The notes below the pieces were generated by a model. That model ran no database searches. It saw only the letters and a program-made list of their open reading frames with translations, and was not told the origin of the DNA. DNA of 64,000 bases from Methanobacteriota archaeon (GTDB lineage: Archaea; Thermoplasmatota; Poseidoniia; Poseidoniales; Thalassarchaeaceae). Below, piece after piece: positions 38,300-47,984 of the stretch (the stretch's first letter is position 1; each line of letters starts with the position of its first letter). Made by a program: the position numbers and the translations under genes. The stretch spans positions 33,160 through 97,159 of the forward strand of contig JAAZXW010000021.1 of assembly GCA_014239955.1 (NCBI GenBank), written 5' to 3'.

Positions 38300-40930
38300 T
38301 CAAGAACCCAACGGTTGCACCGAAACATCGGTTTCTGATAGTTCCGAGTGGAAGCCAGACTTTCTCAGAATGAGTCTTTCTGAGATATTGATGTCCCCGT
38401 CCATCATCATAGTCATTGTAAAATTTGGCCATTTCTCATCGGGTTGTGCCAACCATCCCGAAAGCTTGTGAGATCGGCCAATTGAAGGAGTTCTGCCCGC
38501 CTTTACAGATTCCAAGGCTTCAAGCAAATCCCATAGATGATTGAGGTGAGGAGAGGGGTCTGAAACCCCCTTAAATGAACGTAGATAGTTCTGCAGAGGT
38601 ACCACTAATCCGGGATCGCAACCATGGTGTATTGTTGAAGAAAGTCCAGGGGCCTCGGAAATCTCACCTATCGGACGGAGGATTGCTGAACACCATGGAA
38701 TTTCGCTGTCGAGGAGTTCATCCACATCTGGACTATTCAATATCATTACTAAGAATTCTGATGAGAAAGGGGACCACCAAGAATTTGGGAGGTCGCGAAT
38801 AAATAGTGAAATATCATTTAGGTTAGCTTCTTTTTTCCCCGAAGAGTGGTCGTGTAGTCTGGACCAAGTGTTTAGATGGTGCCCCTCGGGAAGGCCGGAT
38901 CCTATGTCTCTTATTCGGCGAACAGTTCTGTCAAACTCATCTTGAGGCTTTTTTTCAATCCTATGCAGCCACTTGAGGCCGGTTAGGGCATCTAGGGATT
39001 CCCTAGGGGGATGAGATAGCCATGCCTCGACTGCCCAACCAAGAATGTCCGAATACACCTCCTTGGGCAACCATGCTGAGTTTTGTATGAAGTGAGAAGC
39101 TAACCAAGCTGCCCCACTATTGGCCTGAGTAGGATCTATTGCAGGCCATGATCTGAGAAGATTGTCTGGGTCTGCTCTAAGTTTTGAGGTGATTGTTTTT
39201 GAGAAAATCTGCTTTACTGATTCTGGTGCTTGGTCTGCAAGTTCGGAAATTCTCTCAATTGGCAGATGGTCCAAATCTAAGAGTGCCATCCACTCGGATT
39301 CTAATCTTGTAGATACTCGCTGCCATCTTTGCCACCTGTTTTTTATTGGGGATGCAATCCAAGCTGCTAGTGGATATCTTGCCTCCATCTGATTTGCCCA
39401 CTCTTCATCTCCAATGGGGTATTGAGCTATTGCGGACCTAACTATCGTTATCGATGAAGATTCGATTTCGTGTTGGAATTCTTCATTCATTGATGAAATT
39501 CCCAAGATCTCCCAAGGAGAAATCGTTGCACTATCAACTTCTTCAGTGAGATTTGTTGTTTTTCCCTGCTCGACCATTCTGACGGGAATAGTTTCTCCGG
39601 AACTTGTGCGGAAGCTCAACCATGGCAAGGTTCTGATTTTATCGACCTTTAGGGTGTCGAATGAAGAAAAATGACTGTTCACATTATCCATAATTATCAA
39701 TCTGAGACGCTGATTGGAGGCGATTCTGGATAGCAACGATTCTGGTAATTGGTGCTTTAATTCAATTACCAAAGATGTTCCCTTAGTCTCGATAGACCAT
39801 CGAATTAGGGATTCAGTTACGGTTTTACCGAGCCCCCTGATATCTATTGATCTAATGCTGGAATCATCAATGGTGAAAGTTCGTCTCCCCCATTCCTTTC
39901 TGAATTTCCTAAGTGTTGATTCTTCTACCTTTACTCTTCTCGAAGTGGAAATACGATCCCTGAGAGAGTTTAGCCGCCTCTTCCTTTCTGTTTCTGAAAG
40001 TCTTGGATGGACAATCTCAATCCAATAATCCAGAGCACCAATTGGATACTCATTGCCAACCATATCCAAGCCACTCAAATCGGCAATAACCAGAGAGTTT
40101 GCTCTAGCCGACCTAAGTAGCACTGAACGAGGGAGTCTCTCCTTAATTATCGCAGCAACTGGCTGAGAAGGCCTAATGTCAGGAGATTTACTATGTGGAC
40201 AACCCAGAATCCATTCACCTCGGTGGTATGTTGGCTCATCTAGTGGAGCTCGTTGAATCTGATCTGGTTGAGTAAACCAAACTCCGGGCGATATGATTGG
40301 GCTTGTGTGGGAATCGAGTAGTTTGGCCCTAACTATTCCAAAAATCGGAGTTTTGTCGGCATATGACTCAATACTTCCCGGACCTGCTAATTCTGGTGGA
40401 GCATTTAGAACCTCCAAATTGACTCGATCAAACCACCTTGGCAATCGTTCGGAGAGAACTGCCCAGTTCCAAGACACCCATTGGTTTCTGGTGGACGTTG
40501 CATTTTCTGGGGAAACCTTCTGGATCCGGTTTGGAATTTGCACCATTGTTTCCTTTGGAGGACTCAAAAAACACAGTGTTAGATTTTCTTCGTCCCTAGA
40601 AAGTACACAGCAACTGCCCTTGTCTAATGGCAGATCTTGCAACTCCAATACTTTAGACCACTCATCTCCCTCCAGAATCCCCCATCCCTTCTCGGTTAGG
40701 CTGATTCTTGCCCCTCTGGAGCCCGGGGGGAGATCACTAGTTGCAAGACCGTCTGCCCTCATCCTCTTAATTTCGGCAGAAACGTGAGGCATCCTCAGAT
40801 TTGAGTCGAAAGACAGTTCGGACACCGTAGATTCACCCTGTGCTAGTCTTGAAAGTAGTCTTCGACGGTGTTTACTTCTAATTTTTTTAGGTGTCTTTTG
40901 ACTGTCGGCAGGGGAAGGTTCTGACATCAA
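38300..40930 (-). CDS. Large uncharacterised protein with N-terminal winged-helix domain
   Basis: 876 aa ORF; N-term RRRLLSRLAQGESTVSELSFDSNLRMPHVSAEIKRMRADGLATSDLPPGSRGARISLTEKGWGIL is a MarR/ArsR-like wHTH; remainder unrecognised. Confidence 0.8.
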   Translation of the reverse strand: MMSEPSPADSQKTPKKIRSKHRRRLLSRLAQGESTVSELSFDSNLRMPHVSAEIKRMRADGLATSDLPPGSRGARISLTEKGWGILEGDEWSKVLELQDLPLDKGSCCVLSRDEENLTLCFLSPPKETMVQIPNRIQKVSPENATSTRNQWVSWNWAVLSERLPRWFDRVNLEVLNAPPELAGPGSIESYADKTPIFGIVRAKLLDSHTSPIISPGVWFTQPDQIQRAPLDEPTYHRGEWILGCPHSKSPDIRPSQPVAAIIKERLPRSVLLRSARANSLVIADLSGLDMVGNEYPIGALDYWIEIVHPRLSETERKRRLNSLRDRISTSRRVKVEESTLRKFRKEWGRRTFTIDDSSIRSIDIRGLGKTVTESLIRWSIETKGTSLVIELKHQLPESLLSRIASNQRLRLIIMDNVNSHFSSFDTLKVDKIRTLPWLSFRTSSGETIPVRMVEQGKTTNLTEEVDSATISPWEILGISSMNEEFQHEIESSSITIVRSAIAQYPIGDEEWANQMEARYPLAAWIASPIKNRWQRWQRVSTRLESEWMALLDLDHLPIERISELADQAPESVKQIFSKTITSKLRADPDNLLRSWPAIDPTQANSGAAWLASHFIQNSAWLPKEVYSDILGWAVEAWLSHPPRESLDALTGLKWLHRIEKKPQDEFDRTVRRIRDIGSGLPEGHHLNTWSRLHDHSSGKKEANLNDISLFIRDLPNSWWSPFSSEFLVMILNSPDVDELLDSEIPWCSAILRPIGEISEAPGLSSTIHHGCDPGLVVPLQNYLRSFKGVSDPSPHLNHLWDLLEALESVKAGRTPSIGRSHKLSGWLAQPDEKWPNFTMTMMMDGDINISERLILRKSGFHSELSETDVSVQPLGS

Positions 40931-41003
40931 TAAACACCTTCAGAATAAGTCTATGGAGAAGATAGTAATAAAATGTTCGTTTTTGTTACATTTAGTTATA
41001 TAT

Positions 41004-41044
41004 CTCCAGTGGAAATATGGAACCTACCAATGTGCACTGGAAGA
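41004..41044. promoter_or_regulatory. Inverted pair of ORB-like elements
   Basis: ctccagtggaaat (41004-41016) and, on the opposite strand, cttccagtgca (about 41034-41044), compared with the archaeal ORB core CTTCCAGTGGAAAC. Confidence 0.3.
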
Positions 41045-41180
41045 AATAGATAGAATATTGGAACAAAGGTGTCATTATTTGTAACCAAGAAGAAGAAATA
41101 CATACAGAAGCATTATATCACCATCCGCTATCCTGTAAAAAGTGGACAACGTGGGAGTCCCGAAAGAGTAGCGTGAAAAT

Positions 41181-41435
41181 ATGAGGACTACAAGACTAAG
41201 ACAAAAAATCAAGAAATTCTTGGACGAAAGAGGAGAAGCAAATACCACTGAAATACTCGAGCATGTGAACTCGACTATGCGGCATGGAACGACACCCCAA
41301 CAGCTTGGAAATGTACTTTCTAAAGACAAGGACATCCTCAAAGTTGCAACCACCAAGAGAGGAGGAGCGCTCTCTGGCAGGTACGAAATATGCGTCTGGC
41401 AGGTTCGCCCTGGAGCATTAGATGAAAAGGCCTAG
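41181..41435 (+). CDS. Small winged-helix DNA-binding-like protein
   Basis: 84 aa RTTRLRQKIKKFLDERGEANTTEILEHVNSTMRHGTTPQQLGNVLSKDKDILKVATTKRGG; HTH with wing-like C-term. Confidence 0.75.
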   Translation: MRTTRLRQKIKKFLDERGEANTTEILEHVNSTMRHGTTPQQLGNVLSKDKDILKVATTKRGGALSGRYEICVWQVRPGALDEKA

Positions 41436-42454
41436 ATCTCTAGTTCTTCATTCCAATCGCCACTTCTAGCCAAGCTGTTCATCTTCGCCCTATGAGAGAA
41501 CGCTGAGCGGCTAGCAGAGCTGGGGTCTTCTGCATTTTCTGCGGCCCATTTCCCTAGTGCATCGGCCTGAAGTGCCCTCCCATAGGAGTATGATAGTTGC
41601 CAAGGATGTTCGGCATTCATTTTATTCATCAGATTGAGGTGTGCTGTAGCATCTTCATCCGACTGCCCGCCTGAAAGGAATACTATCCCAGGGAGGTTAT
41701 GCGGGACATGTTTCGTAAGGCATTCGACAGTCATCCGAGCCACTTCTTCTCTAGAAATTTGGTTATTGCAACCCTTTCCCGCGATAATCATGTTTGGCTT
41801 CAGAAGTGCTCCAGGAATATGGACCCCTTGTTTCTCACATTCTGAGAATGTAGCATCGAGAATCGAGGATGTTACTTCTTGGCACCGATTAGCATCATGA
41901 TCGCCATCCATCAGAACCTCAGGTTCAATGATGGGGACTAGTCCTTGCTCTTGGCAGATTACAGAATATCTTGCAAGGGCATGGGCATTTGTGGAAATGC
42001 ATGCCGGACTCGGGAGTCCGTCACCGATCCTAATTACGGCACGCCACTTGGCGAACCTTGCCCCCATAGAGAAGTATTCGGCACATCGTTCCCTAAGTCC
42101 GTCTAGTCCCTCGGTAATCTTCTCACCTTGATGATTAGCCAGTTCCTTTGCCCCAGTGTCAACTTTTATCCCGGGTAAAATACCCCTTCGGGACAGTTCT
42201 TCGGGAATAGGGGTCCCGTCATCCATCGATTGACGAATTGTCTCGTCAAATAGAATAACGCCGCTGATTGCCGACTCATAACCATCAGCGGAGAAGAGGT
42301 TTGTGCGATATTTCCTTCTGGCATCGGGAGAAGGTTTCACGCCAACGGCCTCAAGGCGGTTTGACATGGTTCCATTGCTCTCGTCGGCAGCCAGAATCCC
42401 CCTTCCGGGAGAAACTAATTCTCTCGCATTTTTCTCCAATAATTGCCTATCCAT
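41432..42454 (-). CDS. Class I fructose-bisphosphate aldolase (bacterial/eukaryotic type)
   Basis: GRGILAADESNGTMSNRLEAVGV, GVILFDETIRQ, GIKVDTGAKEL, LVPIIEPEVLMDGDHD, LLKPNMIIAGKGC, GIVFLSGGQSDEDATAHLN. Confidence 0.95.
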   Translation of the reverse strand: MDRQLLEKNARELVSPGRGILAADESNGTMSNRLEAVGVKPSPDARRKYRTNLFSADGYESAISGVILFDETIRQSMDDGTPIPEELSRRGILPGIKVDTGAKELANHQGEKITEGLDGLRERCAEYFSMGARFAKWRAVIRIGDGLPSPACISTNAHALARYSVICQEQGLVPIIEPEVLMDGDHDANRCQEVTSSILDATFSECEKQGVHIPGALLKPNMIIAGKGCNNQISREEVARMTVECLTKHVPHNLPGIVFLSGGQSDEDATAHLNLMNKMNAEHPWQLSYSYGRALQADALGKWAAENAEDPSSASRSAFSHRAKMNSLARSGDWNEELEI

Positions 42455-42531
42455 CTGCCTTCCTCGATAAAGTGGAAAACGTTCTGAGAAAAGAAACCAT
42501 CGTCAAGCGAAACAGAGGCATAAAACGGATC

Positions 42532-43491
42532 CTATGACGGAACTATTGTTGAAGAAAAGTAGTGATTATTGGAATTCACATCGATTATCTCTGAATTGAC
42601 CCTGTGTCTGCCATCTTCCAGGACTTCCACGCACTTTGTCCTACCATCACATACCCCAGAACCAATGAAGACTGAATCGTCGGTAGAGCAAAGTTCGTCT
42701 CGGGCCCAGATTCTCTCGATATCCCCATCAATCATTTTCTCTGCCCTCTCCCTATGTCCATCGTTCTTGAAGACAAGCCGTCCTTCGAAGGGGGCCCCTA
42801 GACCCCTCAATGCAGTAGCTGTGATCACTCCTTCTGGAGCGGCCCCAATACCCATTAGCATATCTATTTCTGAATTCGGATCAGCGGCATTTAGAGCTGC
42901 AGCGATATCTCCATCGCCAATCAATATAGGTTTGACTCCGAGATCCTTTAAGTCCCTGATTAGCCCCTCGTGCCTAGGCCTGTCCATGACTACAACATGC
43001 ATTTCCTCAGGTCTCTTTCCTAATGCCCCAGAGGCTCCTTCGATGTTGTAATCGACGTCTGCCTCCAGACTAGTGACGCCAGAAATTTCCGCGGGTCCTG
43101 CAATCTTGTCCATGTAACAGTCTGGAGCATGCAAAAGAGACCCGCGTGGACCTGCCGCGAGTACAGCCATCGCATTTGGTAAATCCGAAGCTACGTGATT
43201 TGTGCATTCCAGGGGGTCGACTGCAATGTCTATCGAAGGGGCGGTCGGATCTCCTTGTTTTGATCCGAGAGGCTCGCCGATCCATAGCATGGGGGCATCG
43301 TCCCTCTCCCCTTCACCAATGGCAACCCTGCCATCGAATGGTACTGAGTCGAAGACTGCACGCATTGCTTCAACTGCTGCTCCATCCGCAGCCTTGCCAT
43401 CCCCGAGTCCCCTCCATTTTGATGCAGCAATGGCTGCGGCCTCTGTAGCCTTCAAGAATTCAGGTATCAGGTCGGCTGTTGACACAGCCAT
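42532..43491 (-). CDS. glpX: Class II fructose-1,6-bisphosphatase
   Basis: ATEAAAIAASKWRGLGDGKAADGAAVEAMR, GRVAIGEGERDDAPMLWIGE, SIDIAVDPLECTNHVA, MGIGAAPEGVITATALRGLG. Confidence 0.95.
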   Translation of the reverse strand: MAVSTADLIPEFLKATEAAAIAASKWRGLGDGKAADGAAVEAMRAVFDSVPFDGRVAIGEGERDDAPMLWIGEPLGSKQGDPTAPSIDIAVDPLECTNHVASDLPNAMAVLAAGPRGSLLHAPDCYMDKIAGPAEISGVTSLEADVDYNIEGASGALGKRPEEMHVVVMDRPRHEGLIRDLKDLGVKPILIGDGDIAAALNAADPNSEIDMLMGIGAAPEGVITATALRGLGAPFEGRLVFKNDGHRERAEKMIDGDIERIWARDELCSTDDSVFIGSGVCDGRTKCVEVLEDGRHRVNSEIIDVNSNNHYFSSTIVPS

Positions 43492-43509
43492 GTGAGGAGG
43501 TTATGGAAT

Positions 43510-43995
43510 TCAACCCTGTGGGTGGGATTTCTTCTTTCTCAAGACTCTGATATCCTCAATTGACACATCAGGATACTGCCCATTTTCATCCTTCTCAATT
43601 GGCTTTAGCATGTCCCATGCGCAGAGCAATCCTGCACTTACCCCACAAAGAGCCTCCATCTCCACTCCCGTAGTCCAGTGTGTCCGAACTGTAACTGTAC
43701 AACGCAGATTTCTCCCTTCTATTTTCCAATCGACATTGCAACCCTCAATAGGGATTGGGTGGCAATGAGGAAGAGTACGAGATGTCTCCTTGACGGCTTG
43801 GATTGCTGATATTGTTGAGGCTTCTCGGACATCTCCCTTAGGGGAATTTCCATTGATGACTGAATCAACAGACTCGGTGGAGAGGTGTATTAATCCAGTA
43901 GCGGTGGCTTCCCGTTCAACTATTGGTTTAGAACCAACATCGACTATTCCAGACCAAGCCTCGTCCATTGTCTCACTATGCCTCCGAGAAGGCAC
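43510..43995 (-). CDS. moaC: Cyclic pyranopterin monophosphate synthase
   Basis: GIVDVGSKPIVEREATATG, KGDVREASTISAIQAVKETSRTLPHCHPIPIEGCNVDW, TGVEMEALCGVSAGLLCAWDMLKPIEKD. Confidence 0.95.
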   Translation of the reverse strand: MPSRRHSETMDEAWSGIVDVGSKPIVEREATATGLIHLSTESVDSVINGNSPKGDVREASTISAIQAVKETSRTLPHCHPIPIEGCNVDWKIEGRNLRCTVTVRTHWTTGVEMEALCGVSAGLLCAWDMLKPIEKDENGQYPDVSIEDIRVLRKKKSHPQG

Positions 43996-44044
43996 TCACT
44001 ATTCAGAGGCTCGGAGTCGAAGCAAGAATCTAGAATCCGATACC

Positions 44045-44464
44045 TCATCCCAGACCAGCCTTCCAGAACTCACCGTCCTCACGGATCTCCTTCTTCCACA
44101 GAGGGGCTTGTTTCTTTAACTCAGAAATCAACCATGCACAAGCTGAGAAACCCTCCTCCCTGTGAGCGGAACCAACATGAATGCAGACTATGTTTTCACC
44201 TGGCTCGACTGAACCAATCCGATGGGCAATGACAACAGATCTAACCCCAAACTCAGATAATGCCTCATTTGCGAGTCTATGAAGAACGTTTGGCAGTTCT
44301 TCCCCCCATGCATCAAATTCTAGACCCTTCACAACAAAGCCATCCTCTTCCCCCCTGGTCACTCCTACGAAGCTCACTATACTTCCACAACCTTGTGAAT
44401 CAATCAAGCCCCTCAGTTTAGCGATATTGAGTGATTTGCTGGCTACCTCGATATGGACGGCCAC
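44045..44464 (-). CDS. moaE: Molybdopterin synthase catalytic subunit
   Basis: GSIVSFVGVTRGEEDGFVVKGLEFDAW, AHRIGSVEPGENIVCIHVGSAHREEGFSACAWLISELKKQAPLWKKE. Confidence 0.95.
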   Translation of the reverse strand: MAVHIEVASKSLNIAKLRGLIDSQGCGSIVSFVGVTRGEEDGFVVKGLEFDAWGEELPNVLHRLANEALSEFGVRSVVIAHRIGSVEPGENIVCIHVGSAHREEGFSACAWLISELKKQAPLWKKEIREDGEFWKAGLG

Positions 44465-44525
44465 AGCACCCCATGAGATTTCTCGCTTGAAATCGACGGA
44501 TGACCCAACTGTTCAAGCGAGCATC

Positions 44526-45764
44526 ATGATTCGCAATATTGTGAGCGACCAAGTGCACGTCCTAGGTGCCGGACTATCAGGATTGGCTGCCGCAACAATA
44601 CTTGCGCGATCAGGGAAGGAGGTCCATGTTCATGAGATTCGGAAAGACAGCGGTGCGAGATTTGATGGTGACTTCCAAGGAATTGAGAATTGGACTAGCG
44701 AAGTAGACTTCTTCGATGAGTTGGAAGGTTGGGGTTTTGATTCTAGTGAGTTCAAGTCCGATGCATTCGGGATAATTGACCTCATCCACCCGGATGATGT
44801 GATAACCCACCCAGAGACTGATGGTGTGGCCTTCAGAGTAGTGGAGAGGGGGACGGCAGGGCACACAATAGACCAGGCATTCAAAAGGATGGCTTTGGAA
44901 TCGGGCGTAATAATCCACTATGGCGTGAGGAGGCCTCCAGAAGAATGTGACATTGTTGCTGCTGGACCGAAAGAATCCAGTGCAGTTGCGTATGGTGAAA
45001 TCTTTGAGACGAGCCATCGAAACATCGTGGCCTTCCAACTGAATGACAAATTGGCCCCAGGGGCGTACTCATACTTGATCGTCATCGATGGTGTCGGCCT
45101 TATTTGCACATGCCTGTGGAGGAAGCAGAGGAATAGTGGACGCTATCTTGACGAGACTATTGCATGGTATGAGCAACACTACGAACTGAATAGGAAACCG
45201 AAAAAGAGAGTTGGGGGCAAGGGCGACTTTGGACTTCCAACTAAATACATGCATGAAGGAAGATTCTACGTCGGAGAGGCAGGTGGATTGCAGGACTTCA
45301 TGTGGGGTTTCGGGATGAGGTACGCGATTACTAGCGGGGTTCTATCTGCCAAGGCCATACTTGGAGAGTTCGAATACGAAAAAGAAGTCAGGAAGCGCCT
45401 ATTACCACTAGTTAGGGCCAGTGCAATTAACCGATTCCTGATGAACAGAGTAGGGGACAGGGGTTTCAAGATGGTGGCAAACCAGTGGATGAGGGATCAG
45501 AAGAGGAAAGGAGATGGCCTCAGCTTCATGCGTTGGCTGTACAAACCAGGGCTGGTGCGAAGGGCACTGTGGCCGATTGTGAAAATTGGCATGCTGAGAA
45601 GAAAGGTTCTCACCGATGGAAGGACAGTGCACAGGATGCCATTCAGGCGTTCCCTCAAAAGAGACTCGTGGGAGCCAAGTGTGGAAGCAGTAAAAATCAG
45701 AGAACAGTGGAAATCGGTGAGGAAAGGCGGTGGAACGCTGTCCTTCAAAGAGTCGGATGCTTAG
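44526..45764 (+). CDS. FAD-dependent oxidoreductase, geranylgeranyl-reductase-like
   Basis: VHVLGAGLSGLAAATILARSGKEVHVHE; YVGEAGGLQDFMWGFGMRYAITSGVLSAKAIL; ATG at 44526. Confidence 0.8.
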   Translation: MIRNIVSDQVHVLGAGLSGLAAATILARSGKEVHVHEIRKDSGARFDGDFQGIENWTSEVDFFDELEGWGFDSSEFKSDAFGIIDLIHPDDVITHPETDGVAFRVVERGTAGHTIDQAFKRMALESGVIIHYGVRRPPEECDIVAAGPKESSAVAYGEIFETSHRNIVAFQLNDKLAPGAYSYLIVIDGVGLICTCLWRKQRNSGRYLDETIAWYEQHYELNRKPKKRVGGKGDFGLPTKYMHEGRFYVGEAGGLQDFMWGFGMRYAITSGVLSAKAILGEFEYEKEVRKRLLPLVRASAINRFLMNRVGDRGFKMVANQWMRDQKRKGDGLSFMRWLYKPGLVRRALWPIVKIGMLRRKVLTDGRTVHRMPFRRSLKRDSWEPSVEAVKIREQWKSVRKGGGTLSFKESDA

Positions 45765-45790
45765 CATAGTTCTGCCTCCGTTTGATTGAT

Positions 45791-46675
45791 ATGGCGGAAC
45801 TCGCTCGAGTGAGCATGACATCGTGGCCCGAACTAAAGCCCATGAAGAACCGCCTCGTAAACTACGGAGTGACTGAAAACGGAGTAGCGATTATCGAACT
45901 GGTCTCGGACTCCGACGGAGAGCCATTGGAGGGGGAGAGGACATCGGTAAACACCTACACAAGAGAGATGTGGCATGACATTGACGACGCGATTCTAAGC
46001 GCTAGATTCGATGATGACGTCTCAGTGATACTCCTGACCGGGCATGGCGAGAAGTTCTTTTCCGCGGGAGCTAGCATCAAGTACCTCAACAAACTCACTC
46101 CCGGGTACAAATATTTCTTCTGTCTGCATGCCAACGAGACCCTGTCTCGCTTGGAGCAAACACCCAAGTTAGTTATCGCGGCCCTGAATGGTCACACAGT
46201 TGGAGGAGGCCTGGAGATCGCCATGGCAGCAGACATCAGAATCGCTAGGAAGGGAAACTTCCAGGTTGGCCTTCCAGAGGTCTCATTGGGAGTACTGGCA
46301 GGAACTGGTGGGACTGCGAGACTTTCACGATTGGTCGGCAAGGCAAAGGCAATGGAAATCATGGTCACTGGCAGGAAGTTCTCCTTCGAGGAAGCAAAGG
46401 ACATGGACTTGGTGCATGACATCTACGATAGCATGACTCTCGAGGAATTCCATCGGGACGTACTCGACTACTCTGGTCGGTTCACCCTCCCGTTCGCTGC
46501 GGCAAAGGCCATCGGGAACATCAAACGTAGCGTGCAGAGCGGTCTCGAGATACCACTCGAGTACCACTTGGCCTTGGAGAGGGAGTTGCAATCTGACTTG
46601 TTCCAGTCCGATGATGCAAAGACGGGAATCAAGGCCTACGTCGATAAACAGACTCCTCGTTTCGAAGGGCAGTAA
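45791..46675 (+). CDS. Enoyl-CoA hydratase/isomerase family protein
   Basis: VILLTGHGEKFFSAGASIKYLN, VIAALNGHTVGGGLEIAMAADIRIARKGNFQVGLPEVSLGVLAGTGGTARLSRLVG. Confidence 0.92.
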   Translation: MAELARVSMTSWPELKPMKNRLVNYGVTENGVAIIELVSDSDGEPLEGERTSVNTYTREMWHDIDDAILSARFDDDVSVILLTGHGEKFFSAGASIKYLNKLTPGYKYFFCLHANETLSRLEQTPKLVIAALNGHTVGGGLEIAMAADIRIARKGNFQVGLPEVSLGVLAGTGGTARLSRLVGKAKAMEIMVTGRKFSFEEAKDMDLVHDIYDSMTLEEFHRDVLDYSGRFTLPFAAAKAIGNIKRSVQSGLEIPLEYHLALERELQSDLFQSDDAKTGIKAYVDKQTPRFEGQ

Positions 46676-46826
46676 ATCGACCTTGTGTGAGATGGTTCAA
46701 CTAATCGAGAATCATATCGTTCACGAATACCCGGGAGACATCAGAAGAGGAGCCCTATAGACTAAATTTTTCATGAGGGAATTGGTCCAAAGAGTGATTA
46801 ATATAGTGCAAAGGAGTGGAAGGAAT

Positions 46827-47969
46827 ATGGCAGAAACGGAGGTAGTAGAAAGTTACCCGACCAACTTCGAAACATGGATTGAAGAGTTCAACGAGTGGCA
46901 GACAAGGATTGGATTCGACCCCTCTTGGTTAGGAGATTACAGATTTGACATCAAGTTCGACTGGGACACTGCTGGCAAGGAACTAGAGTTCGGTGATTTC
47001 AAGGGAATGCCCAAGTGGGATCGGAGAATGCAAATCCCACAACAGAACATCATGGATGCGATAATCACCATGGTTAGCGTGCAAGGTGATACAGAGTTCG
47101 CAAGCGTTGAGCAGCAAAATCACCTGCTGACTACCGCACCTACGGAGTACGACAAGAAGTCAGCAATGAGGATAATGTGCGAGGAACAGAGACACGGATG
47201 GCAGATGGCTTACCTTCTATGCACGTTCTTCGGAGAGCAGGGGGTCAGGGAGGCTGCTAAGCTACTGGAAAGAAACGCGCAAGAGGGGACGAGGATCCTA
47301 GGTTCTTTCAATGAGCCCATAGATCACTGGCTCGACTTCTTCATGTTCACGCACTTCATTGATAGGGACGGGAAGTATCAGCTTAAGATGCTCAGTACTT
47401 CCTCCTTCAAGCCTCTGGCAGCCAGCATGGGACCGATGCTCAAGGAGGAGTCTTTCCATCTAGGGACAGGTGCCAATGGACTTAGGAGAATCGTGAAGAA
47501 GGGTGTGATTCCATGTGCTCTCGTCCAGAAGTATGTGAACAAGTGGGTCAGTACCGGACTAGATTTGTTCGGAACAGATGACTCAGCCAGCGCACAGTGG
47601 GCTTACGTCTATGGAATCAAGGGGCGCTACGATGAGAGGGAGGCAGCGGGAGCAGCAGACAGAGAGCACCTGAACGAGGCCAGCAGGGACCTCTACTTCC
47701 AAGAACTAAGTGAGGAGATGGGGCGAATCAGCAAGGCACGCAAGGAGGGAGAGCCAGCGCTCTACATCCCATCCGACAAGTTCCGAAGGGGCATAGGAAA
47801 GTACGCGGGCAAGAACTTCACCGTAGAGGGTGAGCCCTTTGAAGGAAATGACCAAGAATGGGAGGAATACCTAATCACGGTCCTTCCAACGGATGAAGAC
47901 GAGGAAAGGCTGGTTAACGACTACATGAAGAAGGAGTGGATCCAGTACAGGGAATGGAAGGGCAACTGA
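46827..47969 (+). CDS. PaaA/BoxB-like di-iron acyl-CoA epoxidase
   Basis: Ferritin-like ligand motifs MRIMCEEQRHGWQM and MLKEESFHLGTG (ExxH pairs); overall similarity to phenylacetyl-CoA/benzoyl-CoA epoxidase. Confidence 0.75.
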   Translation: MAETEVVESYPTNFETWIEEFNEWQTRIGFDPSWLGDYRFDIKFDWDTAGKELEFGDFKGMPKWDRRMQIPQQNIMDAIITMVSVQGDTEFASVEQQNHLLTTAPTEYDKKSAMRIMCEEQRHGWQMAYLLCTFFGEQGVREAAKLLERNAQEGTRILGSFNEPIDHWLDFFMFTHFIDRDGKYQLKMLSTSSFKPLAASMGPMLKEESFHLGTGANGLRRIVKKGVIPCALVQKYVNKWVSTGLDLFGTDDSASAQWAYVYGIKGRYDEREAAGAADREHLNEASRDLYFQELSEEMGRISKARKEGEPALYIPSDKFRRGIGKYAGKNFTVEGEPFEGNDQEWEEYLITVLPTDEDEERLVNDYMKKEWIQYREWKGN

Positions 47970-47984
47970 CCCGGGGGTTACCGA

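Noticed and set aside
43146-43495. Plus-strand ORFs (97-100 aa) opposite glpX
   Set aside because: Antisense to a strongly conserved enzyme; no independent coding support.
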